From: JAEUNJ01 sp052035955
GTDB taxonomy: Bacteria > Pseudomonadota > Gammaproteobacteria > Burkholderiales > Rhodocyclaceae
Direction of reading: 5' to 3'
Assembly: GCA_052035955.1 (NCBI GenBank)
Contig: JBPOHD010000070.1
Span: 60,715 to 124,714, forward strand
Length of the DNA: 64,000 nt
Positions 52,166 to 61,742 of the stretch are shown piece after piece. Every line of letters begins with the position of its first letter. The stretch's first letter is position 1. Made by a program: the position numbers and the translations under genes. The notes under the pieces are model-generated. The model saw only the letters and a list, made by a program, of their open reading frames with translations, had not been told where the DNA came from and did no database searches.

Positions 52166-52951
52166 ATGGAAAGCCTGCTGATCGAAACCGTCCGCGCCTT
52201 CGATGACAATTACATCTGGTGCCTGCGGCGCGGGAGCCAGGCCGTCGTGGTGGACCCGGGCGACGCCGGCCCCGTGTTGCGTCACCTGGACAGCACCGAT
52301 GCCCACCTCGTCGCCATCCTCCTGACCCATCACCACGGCGACCATGCGGGTGGCGTCGAAACACTTGCCGCCGGCAGGCCACTGCCGGTCTTCGGTCCGG
52401 CCACCGAGAATATCCCCGGGCTGAATCGACCCGTCCGCGGCGGCGACTCCGTCGCCCTGGACGAACTGGGGATCGAATTCCGGATCCTCGACGTGCCGGG
52501 CCATACCCGCGGGCACGTCGCGTATTATGGCGCAAAGCTCCCGCCCGATGGCGCCGTGTTCTGTGGCGATACCCTGTTCGCCGGCGGCTGCGGACGAATC
52601 TTCGAAGGCACACCGGACCAGATGTATGCCTCCCTTTCGCGCCTCGCCGCATTGCCTCCCGGCACGGCCGTCTATTGCGCCCACGAATACACCCAGGCGA
52701 ACCTCCGCTTCGCCCTCGCGGTGGAACCGGAGAACGAAGACCTCCGACGCCGCATCGACCAGGTCGCCGCGATTCGTTTGGCGGGAAACCCGACGGTCCC
52801 TTCGCTGATGGCCGACGAATTGGCAACCAATCCCTTCCTGCGATCCGACAAGCCCACCGTGGCGGCGGCAGCCCTCGGGCACGGCGCCGACGGCGTCGAT
52901 CCTGCCCGGGTCTTCGCGGCCATCCGCGAATGGAAAAACGGATTCCGCTGA
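52166..52951 (+). CDS. gloB: Hydroxyacylglutathione hydrolase (glyoxalase II)
   Basis: A 261-residue metallo-beta-lactamase-fold enzyme that hydrolyses S-lactoylglutathione in methylglyoxal detoxification. The metal motif 'LLTHHHGDHAGG' is at about 54-65, 'VPGHTRGHVAYYG' near 110, 'FCGDTLFAGGCGRIFEG' near 132, and 'HEYTQANLRFA' near 172. The glutathione-binding C-terminus ends 'VFAAIREWKN'. ATG 52166 ('MESLLIETVRAFDDNYIW') is the homologous start. Its stop is one base before the sensor kinase ATG, so the two are coupled. Confidence 0.96.
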   Translation: MESLLIETVRAFDDNYIWCLRRGSQAVVVDPGDAGPVLRHLDSTDAHLVAILLTHHHGDHAGGVETLAAGRPLPVFGPATENIPGLNRPVRGGDSVALDELGIEFRILDVPGHTRGHVAYYGAKLPPDGAVFCGDTLFAGGCGRIFEGTPDQMYASLSRLAALPPGTAVYCAHEYTQANLRFALAVEPENEDLRRRIDQVAAIRLAGNPTVPSLMADELATNPFLRSDKPTVAAAALGHGADGVDPARVFAAIREWKNGFR

Positions 52952-52952
52952 A

Positions 52953-55502
52953 ATGGCCAGGGAACTCGCCGGCAAAGGGTTCTTCTCCGGCTTGCGCGGC
53001 AAGCTGATCGCGATCTTCGTCCTGATCAAGGTCATTCCCCTGTTGTTGCTGGCCTGGTACGCCTGGTACGCCGCCCGGGACCTGGGGGACCAGGTGACGG
53101 TCGAGGCGACGGGCATGGCCGATGCGATGCTGGCCACCACCCGGACCATCGGCGAGACGGTCACCAAGGATGCGATCCGCGCCCTCGACGAACGTTCCAG
53201 GGAAGCCATCGAGAACCTGACCACCGACACCGCCCAGGAGATCGCCGCTTTCCTTTATGCCCGAGACCGGGATATCCGGGCAGCGGCCGAGGTGGAGCCC
53301 TCGGAAGCAGCGTTCCGTCGTTTCCTCCAGATTCGCACGCGGACGATCTACAACCACGGCTCCTACCGCCTTTCGGAAGACGGCAAGTCCTGGGTTCCGG
53401 AAAAGGCGAGAACGGAAAAGGCCGAGGTCACGCGGCGCATATCTCCGGACAATTCCAAGGACTTCCACGCGCGGGCTCCTGAATACCGGGGCGAGCCCGA
53501 GGTCCGTCCCCTGTTCGTCGAGATGAGCCTCGTGGGCCTCGACGGCCGGGAGAAGGCCAAGGCGACCCTCGGCCGGCTGACGGATCCGGCCCTGCGCAAC
53601 GTGGCCGACCGCGGTCAGACCTTCGTCAAGGCCGAAACCTATTTCGCGGAATTGCAGAAGCTGAAGCCCGGCGAAATCTATGTCTCGGACGTTATCGGCG
53701 CCTATGTTCCCACCCGGGTGATCGGCGTTTTCAACAAACCCGCCGCCGAGAAGGCCGGAATCCCCTTTGCCCCGGAGGAGTCCGCCTACGCAGGCACCGA
53801 AAACCCGGTCGGAAAGCGTTTCCGCGGCATCGTCCGCTGGGCGACCCCGGTGGTGCGGGGTGGCAAGGTGGCCGGATGGATCACCCTGGCCCTTGACCAC
53901 GACCACATACGGCAATTCACCGACCGGCTGATGCCGACCGAGGAGCGCTACACGCCGATCGCCGACGCCATCAAGGGCAACTACGCCTTCCTGTGGGACC
54001 ACCTGGGCCGATCCATCTCCCACCCACGCGACTATTTCATCGTCGGTTACGATCCCGCGACGGGCGAGCCCCAGACGCCGTGGATGGATACCGCGCTCTA
54101 TGCGGAATGGCAGGCCAGCGGCCTGCCGTCCCACCGCTTCCTGGCGGGGATCGAGCCCTACCGGGACCAGAACCTCAAGCGCAAGCCGGCCCCTGAGCTC
54201 GTCAAGGCGGGAACGGTGGCACTGGACTGCCGCTACCTCAACTTCTCGCCCCAGTGCGAGGGCTGGAAGGCCTTGACCGAACACGGCGGGTCCGGCTCCT
54301 TCGTCATCTTCTTCTCCGGACTCTGGAAGCTGACCACCGCCGCCGCGGTCCCCTACTACACCGGACGCTACGGGGCCTCTCCCCAGGGCTTCGGCTATGT
54401 CACCATCGGCGCCAATGTGGACGATTTCCACAAGGCCGCCACCGAGTCGGGCCAACGGATCGGTGCCCTGATCCAGCAGAAGGACCAGGAGTTCAAGCAG
54501 GCCAGGACATCGCTGGTCGAGGGCATCGACAGCCACCTGACGCGGACGGCCTGGGGCCTGTCCTTGTCGACTGCGGTGATGATCGCCATCGTCATCGGCA
54601 TCGCCATCTGGATGGCAAACTTCCTCACCGCCCGCATCACCGGGATGATCAGCGGCATACGCCGCTTCGAGGAAGGGAAACTGGGCGCCCGACTGGACGA
54701 GGGAACCGGCGACGAAATGGGACAACTTGCCCATTCCTTCAATGCCATGGCCGACAGCGTCGTCGAGTCCTTCAAGCGGCTCGACGAGGCCCGCCTCAAG
54801 GCAGAGGAAGCAAATCAGCTCAAGTCGGAGTTCCTGGCCAGCATGTCCCACGAACTGCGCACTCCCCTGAACGGCATCCTCGGCTTCGCCGAACTTCTCG
54901 AGCTGGAGGTCACCGACGAGGCGCAAAGTGGATACGCGCGGACGATCAAGGAAAGCGGCCACCACCTGCTCGACCTGCTGAACGACCTTCTCGATCTTTC
55001 GAAAATCGAGGCCGGCCGCATGGAGTTGGCGCGGCAGCCCGTCAACCTCCGCGAACTGATCGAGGACCTGACGACCCTCCATCGGGCTCACGCCGAAGCC
55101 AAGGGACTGGCCCTGCATTCCGAACTCGCCGACGATCTGCCCGGGCTCGTACTTGGCGATGCCACCCGGCTGCGCCAGATCCTGAACAACCTCCTCAACA
55201 ATGCCGTCAAGTTCACCGAGGCGGGTTCGATCACCCTGGCCGCTGCCGCTCGGGGCGGCAGGCTCGTGGTTTCCGTCCGCGATACCGGTTGCGGCATCCC
55301 CGAGGAGGCGCATCAACTTGTATTCGAGAAGTTCCGTCAGGCGGAGTCTTTCCTGACCCGTGCCCACGGCGGGACTGGCCTGGGATTGGCCATCGTCAAG
55401 CAGGTCATCGATCGCATGGGAGGCACGGTCACCCTCGAATCCACGGTGGGCGAGGGCTCGACCTTCATCGTCGACCTGCCGCTGGAGGTGCCGGATGCCT
55501 GA
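52953..55502 (+). CDS. Membrane sensor histidine kinase with large periplasmic domain
   Basis: An 849-residue kinase. TM1 lies at about 15-38 and TM2 at about 530-552, enclosing a periplasmic sensor of about 490 residues. It resembles a double-Cache arrangement ('RWATPVVRGGKVAGWITLALD', in part 'VVRGGKVAGWITLAL'). A HAMP domain at about 553-607 precedes HisKA, with phospho-acceptor His633 ('SMSHELRTPL'). The HATPase domain has 'NNLLNNAVKFTEAG', 'DTGCGIPEEA' and 'GTGLGLAIVKQV'. There is no fused receiver. It begins one base after gloB and overlaps the response regulator by eight bases. The ligand is unknown. Confidence 0.92.
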   Translation: MARELAGKGFFSGLRGKLIAIFVLIKVIPLLLLAWYAWYAARDLGDQVTVEATGMADAMLATTRTIGETVTKDAIRALDERSREAIENLTTDTAQEIAAFLYARDRDIRAAAEVEPSEAAFRRFLQIRTRTIYNHGSYRLSEDGKSWVPEKARTEKAEVTRRISPDNSKDFHARAPEYRGEPEVRPLFVEMSLVGLDGREKAKATLGRLTDPALRNVADRGQTFVKAETYFAELQKLKPGEIYVSDVIGAYVPTRVIGVFNKPAAEKAGIPFAPEESAYAGTENPVGKRFRGIVRWATPVVRGGKVAGWITLALDHDHIRQFTDRLMPTEERYTPIADAIKGNYAFLWDHLGRSISHPRDYFIVGYDPATGEPQTPWMDTALYAEWQASGLPSHRFLAGIEPYRDQNLKRKPAPELVKAGTVALDCRYLNFSPQCEGWKALTEHGGSGSFVIFFSGLWKLTTAAAVPYYTGRYGASPQGFGYVTIGANVDDFHKAATESGQRIGALIQQKDQEFKQARTSLVEGIDSHLTRTAWGLSLSTAVMIAIVIGIAIWMANFLTARITGMISGIRRFEEGKLGARLDEGTGDEMGQLAHSFNAMADSVVESFKRLDEARLKAEEANQLKSEFLASMSHELRTPLNGILGFAELLELEVTDEAQSGYARTIKESGHHLLDLLNDLLDLSKIEAGRMELARQPVNLRELIEDLTTLHRAHAEAKGLALHSELADDLPGLVLGDATRLRQILNNLLNNAVKFTEAGSITLAAAARGGRLVVSVRDTGCGIPEEAHQLVFEKFRQAESFLTRAHGGTGLGLAIVKQVIDRMGGTVTLESTVGEGSTFIVDLPLEVPDA

Positions 55503-55869
55503 CAGCCGCCGCGTGCTCGTCGTTGACGACAATCTCGTCAATAGGCGCGTCGCCGCGGCATTCCTCAAGCGACTGGGCTGGGAGGTGGAGGAAGCGGGTG
55601 ATGGCGAGGAGGCCCTGGCGGTCGTCGGCAGGGGCGCGTTCGGGCTCGTATTGCTGGACGTCAGCATGCCGGGCATGAGCGGCCTGGACGTCTGCCGCAG
55701 GATTCGGGCCGGCGAGCACGGATCGCATCTTCCCCTGGTGGCGTATACCGCCCATGCCCTGAGCGAGGAGAAGGCGGCCATCCTCGAGGCGGGCTTCGAC
55801 GACATCCTGATCAAGCCGATCAATCTGCAGGACCTTTCCGCGGCCCTGCAAAGGCGAGGGTTTTCCTGA
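55495..55869 (+). CDS. Single-domain response regulator
   Basis: A 124-residue CheY-like receiver. Acidic pocket Asp11/Asp12 ('VLVVDDNLVN'), phospho-acceptor Asp55 ('LLDVSMPGMSGLD'), a Thr in 'VAYTAHAL' and Lys near 105 ('DDILIKPINLQDL') are all present. There is no DNA-binding or enzymatic output domain, so it must act through another protein. It overlaps its kinase by eight bases. The 'TAHAL' and 'KPINLQ' forms resemble receivers that belong to hybrid-kinase phosphorelays. Confidence 0.93.
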   Translation: MPDSRRVLVVDDNLVNRRVAAAFLKRLGWEVEEAGDGEEALAVVGRGAFGLVLLDVSMPGMSGLDVCRRIRAGEHGSHLPLVAYTAHALSEEKAAILEAGFDDILIKPINLQDLSAALQRRGFS

Positions 55870-55898
55870 CCGGGCCGCGAACCGGACTCGCCTATAAT
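55870..55898 (+). promoter_or_regulatory. Candidate promoter of the mltD-type gene
   Basis: A perfect TATAAT (55893-55898) lies in the 84 bases between the response regulator and the transglycosylase gene, 55 bases before its GTG. The expected -35 position (about 55870-55875) has only a weak match, so an activator or alternative spacing may be needed. Confidence 0.45.
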
Positions 55899-55953
55899 CC
55901 CGTTCCACGGTCGCAGTCGCCCACCGCGACCCCTCCCCTCCGCCCGATCACCG

Positions 55954-57405
55954 GTGACAATCCTGCCGATCCTTCGTGCCCTTCCCCTCCTGCTGCTCTG
56001 CTGGGCCCTGCTTGGACATGCCGAGGTCAGCCCCGGCCTCTTCGACGGCCCCCTGCAGATCAGTCCGGAGTTGCGCCCGAGCGTGCCGCCCGAGGGTTCC
56101 TTGCCCGGCAGCTTCGTCGTCACTCCGCCCGCCCTGGAAATCCCCGAAGAGCTGCCCCGACTGCCGACCATCGATCTGACGCGCGCGGAGGCAGACCTCT
56201 GGCAGCGCATGCGCAACGGTTTTTCGATGCCCGACCTCGACACTTCCCTCGTCGCCGACCGCCAGGCGTGGTACCTGAACCGGCCCGAAATGCTCAGGCG
56301 CATCTTCGAGCGTAGCCGGCGTTACCTCTTCCATATCGTCGAGGAACTGGAAAAGCGGGGCATGCCCACGGAACTGGCGCTGCTGCCGATCGTCGAGAGT
56401 TCCTTCAACCCCCTTGCCCTGTCGCCCGCCAAGGCACTCGGCATCTGGCAATTCATTCCCTCCACCGGGAAGAACTATCGCCTCAACCAGAACTGGTGGC
56501 TGGACGAACGCCGCGACATCCTCGCCTCCACCACGGCCGCCCTCGACTACCTGCAGAACATCTACGAGATGCATGGGGATTGGCATCTGGCCCTCGCCTC
56601 CTACAACTGGGGCGAATATGCCGTTGCACGGGCGGTGACCAAGAACCAGGCCCGGGGCCTGCCGACCGACTACGCGAGCCTCTCCATGCCGGGCGAGACC
56701 CGCTACTACGTGCCCAAGCTCCAGGCCTTGAAGAACATCGTCGCCGATCCGGCCCTGTTCGGCATCCGCCTGGAGCCGATTCCAAACAAGCCCTACTTTG
56801 GCACCATCGACCTTTGGGAAAGCATGGACGTCGCCACGGCGGCGCGCCTCGCGGAAACGCCCCTGGACGAGTTCATCGCCCTGAATCCGGCCTACCATCG
56901 ACCGGTCATCCCGGGCGAGAGTCGCAACCCGCTCGTGGTCCCGGCCGACAAGGTCCAGGTCTTCATGGCCAATCTGCACCGACACGAACTTGCCGAAAAG
57001 CCCCTCTCCAACTGGAAGACCTATTCCCTCAAGAAGGGCGAGAAGCTGGACGCGCTGGCAGCGCGCAACGGATTGACGGTCGCCCGCCTCAAGCAACTGA
57101 ACGGCATCACGCCGAAAACGCGCATCGGCCCCGGCCACGTCTTTCTGCTGCCCACGTCGGCCGAAGCCCACGACGACCTCGCGGCTGCCCGACTGCCCCA
57201 AAACCCCGCTGACGCGGCGATTCCCAAGACGAACCGCGCATCGGCCTCAAAAGGTCGAGTCAAGGCCGGCAAGCGTGTAGGCGGACGTCAGCGGCTCGTC
57301 GTCCCCGCCGGCAAGACGCGTCCATCGAGCGCGGTCCGGGTCCGCAATTCCGCTCCCAAGGCTGCCGCAAGACCGGCCAAGCCCCCGGCCGGCAAGAAAC
57401 GCTGA
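55954..57405 (+). CDS. Lytic transglycosylase, MltD type, with LysM
   Basis: A 483-residue periplasmic murein lyase (GH23 fold). The signal peptide is 'LRALPLLLLCWALLGHAE', without a lipobox Cys as seen in E. coli MltD. The catalytic Glu is in 'LLPIVESSFNPLALSPAKA', with 'GIWQFIPSTGKNYRL' and 'ALASYNWGE' following. A LysM domain is at about 348-392 ('YSLKKGEKLDALAARNGLT'). The C-terminal 80 residues are Lys/Ala/Pro-rich and disordered. The start is GTG 55954. It converges on the ABC ATPase with a 16-base gap. Confidence 0.92.
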   Translation: MTILPILRALPLLLLCWALLGHAEVSPGLFDGPLQISPELRPSVPPEGSLPGSFVVTPPALEIPEELPRLPTIDLTRAEADLWQRMRNGFSMPDLDTSLVADRQAWYLNRPEMLRRIFERSRRYLFHIVEELEKRGMPTELALLPIVESSFNPLALSPAKALGIWQFIPSTGKNYRLNQNWWLDERRDILASTTAALDYLQNIYEMHGDWHLALASYNWGEYAVARAVTKNQARGLPTDYASLSMPGETRYYVPKLQALKNIVADPALFGIRLEPIPNKPYFGTIDLWESMDVATAARLAETPLDEFIALNPAYHRPVIPGESRNPLVVPADKVQVFMANLHRHELAEKPLSNWKTYSLKKGEKLDALAARNGLTVARLKQLNGITPKTRIGPGHVFLLPTSAEAHDDLAAARLPQNPADAAIPKTNRASASKGRVKAGKRVGGRQRLVVPAGKTRPSSAVRVRNSAPKAAARPAKPPAGKKR

Positions 57406-57421
57406 CGGGCTCGGCGCCTGC

Positions 57422-59380
57422 TTAGCCGGGCAGGAAGCAGCGGACCGCATGGCTGCTCGAAAATGCGGTTTCCGGCGGATAGTCGACACGGCAGGCCGCG
57501 CTGGCGCGCGGGCAGCGCGGATGAAAATGGCATCCGGCGGGGGGGGCCGCCGGCGAAGGCAAGTCGCCGGCCAGGCGCAGCGGGTTCGCCGCCGCCGGTT
57601 CCAGCGTCGGCACCGCGGCCAGCAGGGCCTGCGTGTACGGGTGGCGTGCCGTCCGCAGCACTTCGTCCACGGTGCCCCGCTCGACGATGCGCCCCAGATA
57701 CATGACCGCGACTTCCTGGGCAAGAAAATCCACCACCGCGATGTTGTGGGTGATGAAAAGATAGGCGAGACCCAGGCGATTCTGCAAATCCCGCAACAGG
57801 TTGAGGATCTGGGCCTGCACCGACACGTCGAGGGCGCTGGTCGGCTCGTCACAGACCAACAATCGCGGCTCGACGGCCAGCGCCCGGGCGATCGCGATGC
57901 GCTGCCGCTGGCCGCCGGAGAATTCATGGGGATAACGGCCCACCATGGCGGCGGAAAGCCCGACCGCCTCGAGCAGTTCCCCGACGCGCCGCTCGGCCCC
58001 CTTCCCCTTGAGGGCCCTCAGACCCTCGGCGATGGTCTCCCCCACCCGCAATCGCGGATTGAGGGACCCGAAGGGATCCTGGAACACCATTTGCATCCTG
58101 GCCCGCCACGGCTTCAGCTCCGACTCGGACAGATGACCGATCTCGCTGCCTTCCAGGCGGACCGATCCTGATGAAGACGGCAGCAGGCGGAGCGCCGCCT
58201 TTCCCGCCGTCGTCTTGCCGCAACCGGATTCCCCCACCAGCGCCAGCGTCCGCCCAGCGGCCACGCCAAGCGATACGCCGTCCACGGCCCGGACATGGCC
58301 CACCGTCCTGCGCAAGAGACCGCGGCGTATCGGGAAGTGGACCTTCAGGTCCCTCACTTCGAGGACCATTCGACCCGGCTCCGCGGCAATCACGCCGAGC
58401 GCATCGCCGCCGGCGTCCTTGTTCAGGGGTTCCCGATGCGGGAAGTGGCAGCGCACGGCGTGGTCCGGCCCGAGCGCAGTCCAGGCAGGTACCTCCCGGT
58501 GGCAGAGTTCCTTCGCTCCAGCGCACCGTGGCGCGAACCGACATCCCCGGGGCAGGCGATCGAGGGGCGGTACGCTGCCGGGGATGGTCGCCAATGCACG
58601 ACCACGCATTCGAACGTCCGGGAGGGCGGCGAACAGGCGCCGCGCATAGGGATGCGCCGGCCGGTCATAGAAGGCCGCCCTAGGCGCGGTTTCGACCAGT
58701 TGTCCCGCATACATGATGCCAACCCGGTCCGCCATGCGGGCGACGACGCCGAGGTCGTGGCTGATCAGCAGGGTGGCCATGCGCCGGGTTGCCTTCAATT
58801 CAGCCAGCAGGTCCAGAACCTGGGCCTGGATGGTCACGTCGAGGGCCGTCGTCGGCTCGTCGGCGATCAGCAGTTCCGGCTCGCCGGCCAGGGCCATGGC
58901 GATCATCGCCCGCTGCTTCATGCCCCCCGACAATTGGAAGGGAAATTCGTCGACCCTTCGGTCCGGATCCGGAATGCCCACCGCGTCGAGCAATGCCACC
59001 GCCCTTTCCCTTGCCGGCACACCTGCCATGCCGTGATGCAGGGCCAGTGATTCCAGGATCTGGGCACCCACGGTCATGACGGGATTCAGGCTGGTCGCGG
59101 GCTCCTGGAAGATCATCGCCATGCGTCCGCCGCGGATTCGACGCATGCCGGTTTCCGGCAGTTCGCGCAGGGAGGTGTCGGCGAAGCGGATATCGCCGTC
59201 GCTGATTCGTCCTCCGGCCGGCAGCAGCCGCATCAGCGCCAGGGCCGTCATTGATTTTCCGCAACCGGATTCACCGAGCAGGGCAAAGGTCTCCCCCGGT
59301 CCAATGTCGAACGAGACTTCCTCGACCGGACACAACGATCCGATGGCGACGGACAGGTTCCGGACAACGAGCAGGCTCAT
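57422..59380 (-). CDS. ABC transporter, fused double ATP-binding protein (oligopeptide type)
   Basis: A 652-residue protein with two complete nucleotide-binding domains in tandem, like YejF. In the first, Walker A is 'GESGCGKSM', the signature 'LSGGMKQR' and Walker B 'LLIADEPT'. In the second these are 'GESGCGKTT', 'FSGGQRQR' and 'LLVCDEPT'. Each half ends with the oligopeptide-transporter cysteine region ('CRFAPRCAG', 'CHFHPRCPR'). ATG 59380 overlaps the permease stop by four bases; the open frame continues upstream but belongs to another gene. It powers the two permeases that precede it. Confidence 0.95.
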   Translation of the reverse strand: MSLLVVRNLSVAIGSLCPVEEVSFDIGPGETFALLGESGCGKSMTALALMRLLPAGGRISDGDIRFADTSLRELPETGMRRIRGGRMAMIFQEPATSLNPVMTVGAQILESLALHHGMAGVPARERAVALLDAVGIPDPDRRVDEFPFQLSGGMKQRAMIAMALAGEPELLIADEPTTALDVTIQAQVLDLLAELKATRRMATLLISHDLGVVARMADRVGIMYAGQLVETAPRAAFYDRPAHPYARRLFAALPDVRMRGRALATIPGSVPPLDRLPRGCRFAPRCAGAKELCHREVPAWTALGPDHAVRCHFPHREPLNKDAGGDALGVIAAEPGRMVLEVRDLKVHFPIRRGLLRRTVGHVRAVDGVSLGVAAGRTLALVGESGCGKTTAGKAALRLLPSSSGSVRLEGSEIGHLSESELKPWRARMQMVFQDPFGSLNPRLRVGETIAEGLRALKGKGAERRVGELLEAVGLSAAMVGRYPHEFSGGQRQRIAIARALAVEPRLLVCDEPTSALDVSVQAQILNLLRDLQNRLGLAYLFITHNIAVVDFLAQEVAVMYLGRIVERGTVDEVLRTARHPYTQALLAAVPTLEPAAANPLRLAGDLPSPAAPPAGCHFHPRCPRASAACRVDYPPETAFSSSHAVRCFLPG

Positions 59381-60744
59381 GCGTTGGTCATCCGCGGGTC
59401 GAAGGCGTCGCGGACGGCGTCCGAGAACAGATTGGCGGCCAGCACGAGCACGAACATGAAGCAGAAGGCGGCGGCCAAGGACCACCAGACCATGGGTTCC
59501 CGAGCCAGTTCCATCCGGGCGGCATTGATCATGGTACCGAAGCTGATGGTGTTGGGATCTACGCCGATGCCGACGTAGGACAACACGGCCTCGGCCAGCA
59601 CCAGGCCGGAGAAGTCCATGACCAGGGCGATGATCACGATATGCATGACGTTTGGCAAGACGTGGCGGGCCATGATGGACAGCCTGCCGACCCCGAATGA
59701 CCGGGCCGCCTGGATATAGTCCATCTCCCGAAGCTTCAGGGTCTCGCCGCGCAGCAGGCGGCAAAGGCCTGTCCAGCTGGTCACGCCGAGGATTGCGCAG
59801 AGGGCCAGCAGCCGCGCATCGGCCCGTTCGGCGGCGGTGGCGAAGGCTTCCGGGTGGGTGTCGATCATCACCTGGATCATCAACACTGCGGCCGCGATCA
59901 GCAGGACGCCGGGAATGGAGTTGAGCGTCGTGTAGAGGTACTGGATCAGGTCGTCGACCCATCCACCGAGATAGCCGGCCAGGATACCCAGGGCGACGGC
60001 CGCCGGCAGCATGATCAGGGTCGTCAAGGTGCCGATGAGGAGGCCCGTTCGGATGCTCTTGAGCGTCAGGTAGAGCACGTCCTGGCCGACCTTGTCGGTG
60101 CCGAGGACATGGTAGCCGCCCGCCAAGGCGATGACCGGACCGAAGACCAGGCAGAGCGCCAGGAGGGTTCCCGAAACGGCCCCCCAGGCCACGGACGGCC
60201 GGCGTCGCCGCAGCACGGAGAGCAGCCCCGCCGCAACCAGCCAGGCCGCCAGGCCAATGGCGAGGCCGCGAAAGGCACCGTCGGTCACGTCCGGCAAATG
60301 GCGGTCGGTCGCGTCGCCCAGGTGGGCCCCGCCATGCTTCAGGCGCGGAAAGTCCCGGCCGGCCGCGGACCCCTGGGGCCCATCCACGGACTCCTTCGCA
60401 TACAGGTGGGTGGCCAGGGGTGCAGAGTAGGTCTTTTCGTTGCGTTCGCGCAGGCCGGCCAGCAGCGCATCGAGCGCCGACCTCACTTCCACGGCATAGA
60501 CGCCCGGCCGGCCGTCCTTGCCCGGCAGCAGCGGACGGTAATGCAGGGAATCGACCACGCCAACGACCAGGAACGCGGCCAGCACGGTGGCGGCGGCCAT
60601 GCCGGTTCGGCTGCGCGCCACGCGGGCCCAGGCCGAGCGCAGGTGCTCCTGCCGCGCAGCCCAGGCGCCCGCACCGGCGATGGCGGCCAGCAGCAACAGC
60701 AGCAGCAGGTCCGACCAGAGCAGCACGGGCTTGAAGGGCATCAT
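59377..60744 (-). CDS. Peptide-type ABC transporter permease (DppC/YejE-like) with large insertion
   Basis: A 455-residue inner-membrane permease. The C-terminal half has the DppC fold and the EAA loop 'YIQAARSFGVGRLSIMARHV', preceded by 'VLGTDKVGQDVLYL'. The N-terminal 170 residues hold extra hydrophobic segments (about 10-28, 46-62 and 160-178) separated by a periplasmic stretch ('LHYRPLLPGKDGRPGVYAVE', 'FPRLKHGGAHLGD'), making it about 110 residues longer than E. coli YejE. There are tandem ATGs at 60744 and 60741. It overlaps both neighbours by four bases. Confidence 0.92.
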   Translation of the reverse strand: MMPFKPVLLWSDLLLLLLLAAIAGAGAWAARQEHLRSAWARVARSRTGMAAATVLAAFLVVGVVDSLHYRPLLPGKDGRPGVYAVEVRSALDALLAGLRERNEKTYSAPLATHLYAKESVDGPQGSAAGRDFPRLKHGGAHLGDATDRHLPDVTDGAFRGLAIGLAAWLVAAGLLSVLRRRRPSVAWGAVSGTLLALCLVFGPVIALAGGYHVLGTDKVGQDVLYLTLKSIRTGLLIGTLTTLIMLPAAVALGILAGYLGGWVDDLIQYLYTTLNSIPGVLLIAAAVLMIQVMIDTHPEAFATAAERADARLLALCAILGVTSWTGLCRLLRGETLKLREMDYIQAARSFGVGRLSIMARHVLPNVMHIVIIALVMDFSGLVLAEAVLSYVGIGVDPNTISFGTMINAARMELAREPMVWWSLAAAFCFMFVLVLAANLFSDAVRDAFDPRMTNA

Positions 60745-61718
60745 TCCAGGCGCACCCGCGGGTCCACGAGGGTGTAGGAGAGATCAGTCAGCAGGAGGCC
60801 CAGGATGTAAAGGCAGGAACCGATGAAGACCATGGCCCGCACGACCGCGAAGTCCTGCGCGTTGATGGCATCGATGGTGTAGCTGCCCAGGCCGGGAATG
60901 CCGAAGAAGGACTCGGTGATGAGGCTCCCCATGAACAGAAGCGGAATGACCACGACGACGCCGGTCAGTATGGGGATCATGGCGTTTCGCAGCACGTGCC
61001 GGAACAGCATGCGGAGTTCCGGCAGGCCCTTGGCCATCGCCGTACGGACGTAGTCGCGGTTGACCTCCTCCAGGAAGAGGGTCCGGTAGAGGCGGGCCGA
61101 CGAGCCTATGCCTGCGATGACGTTGATCAGCACGGGCAGTATCAGGAACTTGGCCCCGTCGAGCCCTCCCGCATACCCGGAGATGGGAACCAGGTGCCAG
61201 ACCTTGGACACCAGCCACTGGCCGCCGATGATGTAAAACAGGCTGGAAATCGACATCATGGCGACGCAAAGGACGACGCCGCCCACGTCCAGGTAGGTCG
61301 CTCGGAAGAAGACGAGCAGCAGCGCGAAACTGATCGAAACGTACAGTCCGAGGATGAATACCGGCACCGCCACGGCGAGGGACGGCACCATGCGGGTCCG
61401 GATTTCACGGGCGATGTCGCGGCCGTCGTCGGCCCGGCCGAAGTCGAAGGCGAACATGCGCACCGACTTGCCGAAAAAGATGGTTTCGGTCAGCTTGCCG
61501 AGGCCCGCGGCTTCGTCGTTCCAGGCCAGGGGCTTGTCGTAGCCGCGTTCCGCCTTCCATTTCTGGATTGCCTCCGGCGTCACCCTTTTCACGCCCAGCT
61601 GCATGCGCGCCATGTCGTCGGGACTGTTCACGACGAAGAAAAGGGCGAACGTGATGAGGTTCACCCCGATCAGGATAGGGATGGCGTAAAGGATCCGCCG
61701 GACGACGTAGGTCAGCAT
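60741..61718 (-). CDS. Peptide-type ABC transporter permease (DppB/YejB-like)
   Basis: A 325-residue inner-membrane permease. It starts with 'YVVRRILYAIPILIGVNLIT', typical of DppB/YejB, has about six helices, and carries the EAA loop 'YVRTAMAKGLPELRMLFRHV' and a closing 'FVIVGSCLYI'-like 'RAMVFIGSCLYILGLLLTDL'. The region 'PEAIQKWKAERGYDKPL' is the usual periplasmic linker. ATG 61718. It is the first of the three transporter genes. No substrate-binding protein gene is adjacent. Confidence 0.94.
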   Translation of the reverse strand: MLTYVVRRILYAIPILIGVNLITFALFFVVNSPDDMARMQLGVKRVTPEAIQKWKAERGYDKPLAWNDEAAGLGKLTETIFFGKSVRMFAFDFGRADDGRDIAREIRTRMVPSLAVAVPVFILGLYVSISFALLLVFFRATYLDVGGVVLCVAMMSISSLFYIIGGQWLVSKVWHLVPISGYAGGLDGAKFLILPVLINVIAGIGSSARLYRTLFLEEVNRDYVRTAMAKGLPELRMLFRHVLRNAMIPILTGVVVVIPLLFMGSLITESFFGIPGLGSYTIDAINAQDFAVVRAMVFIGSCLYILGLLLTDLSYTLVDPRVRLE

Positions 61719-61742
61719 CGCGGAGGGCCCCGGCGCCGGTCC

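Noticed and set aside
52137..56303. Reverse-strand frame extending the methyltransferase upstream by about 4 kb
   Set aside because: It runs antisense through gloB, the sensor kinase and the response regulator; only 51396-52136 resembles a protein family.
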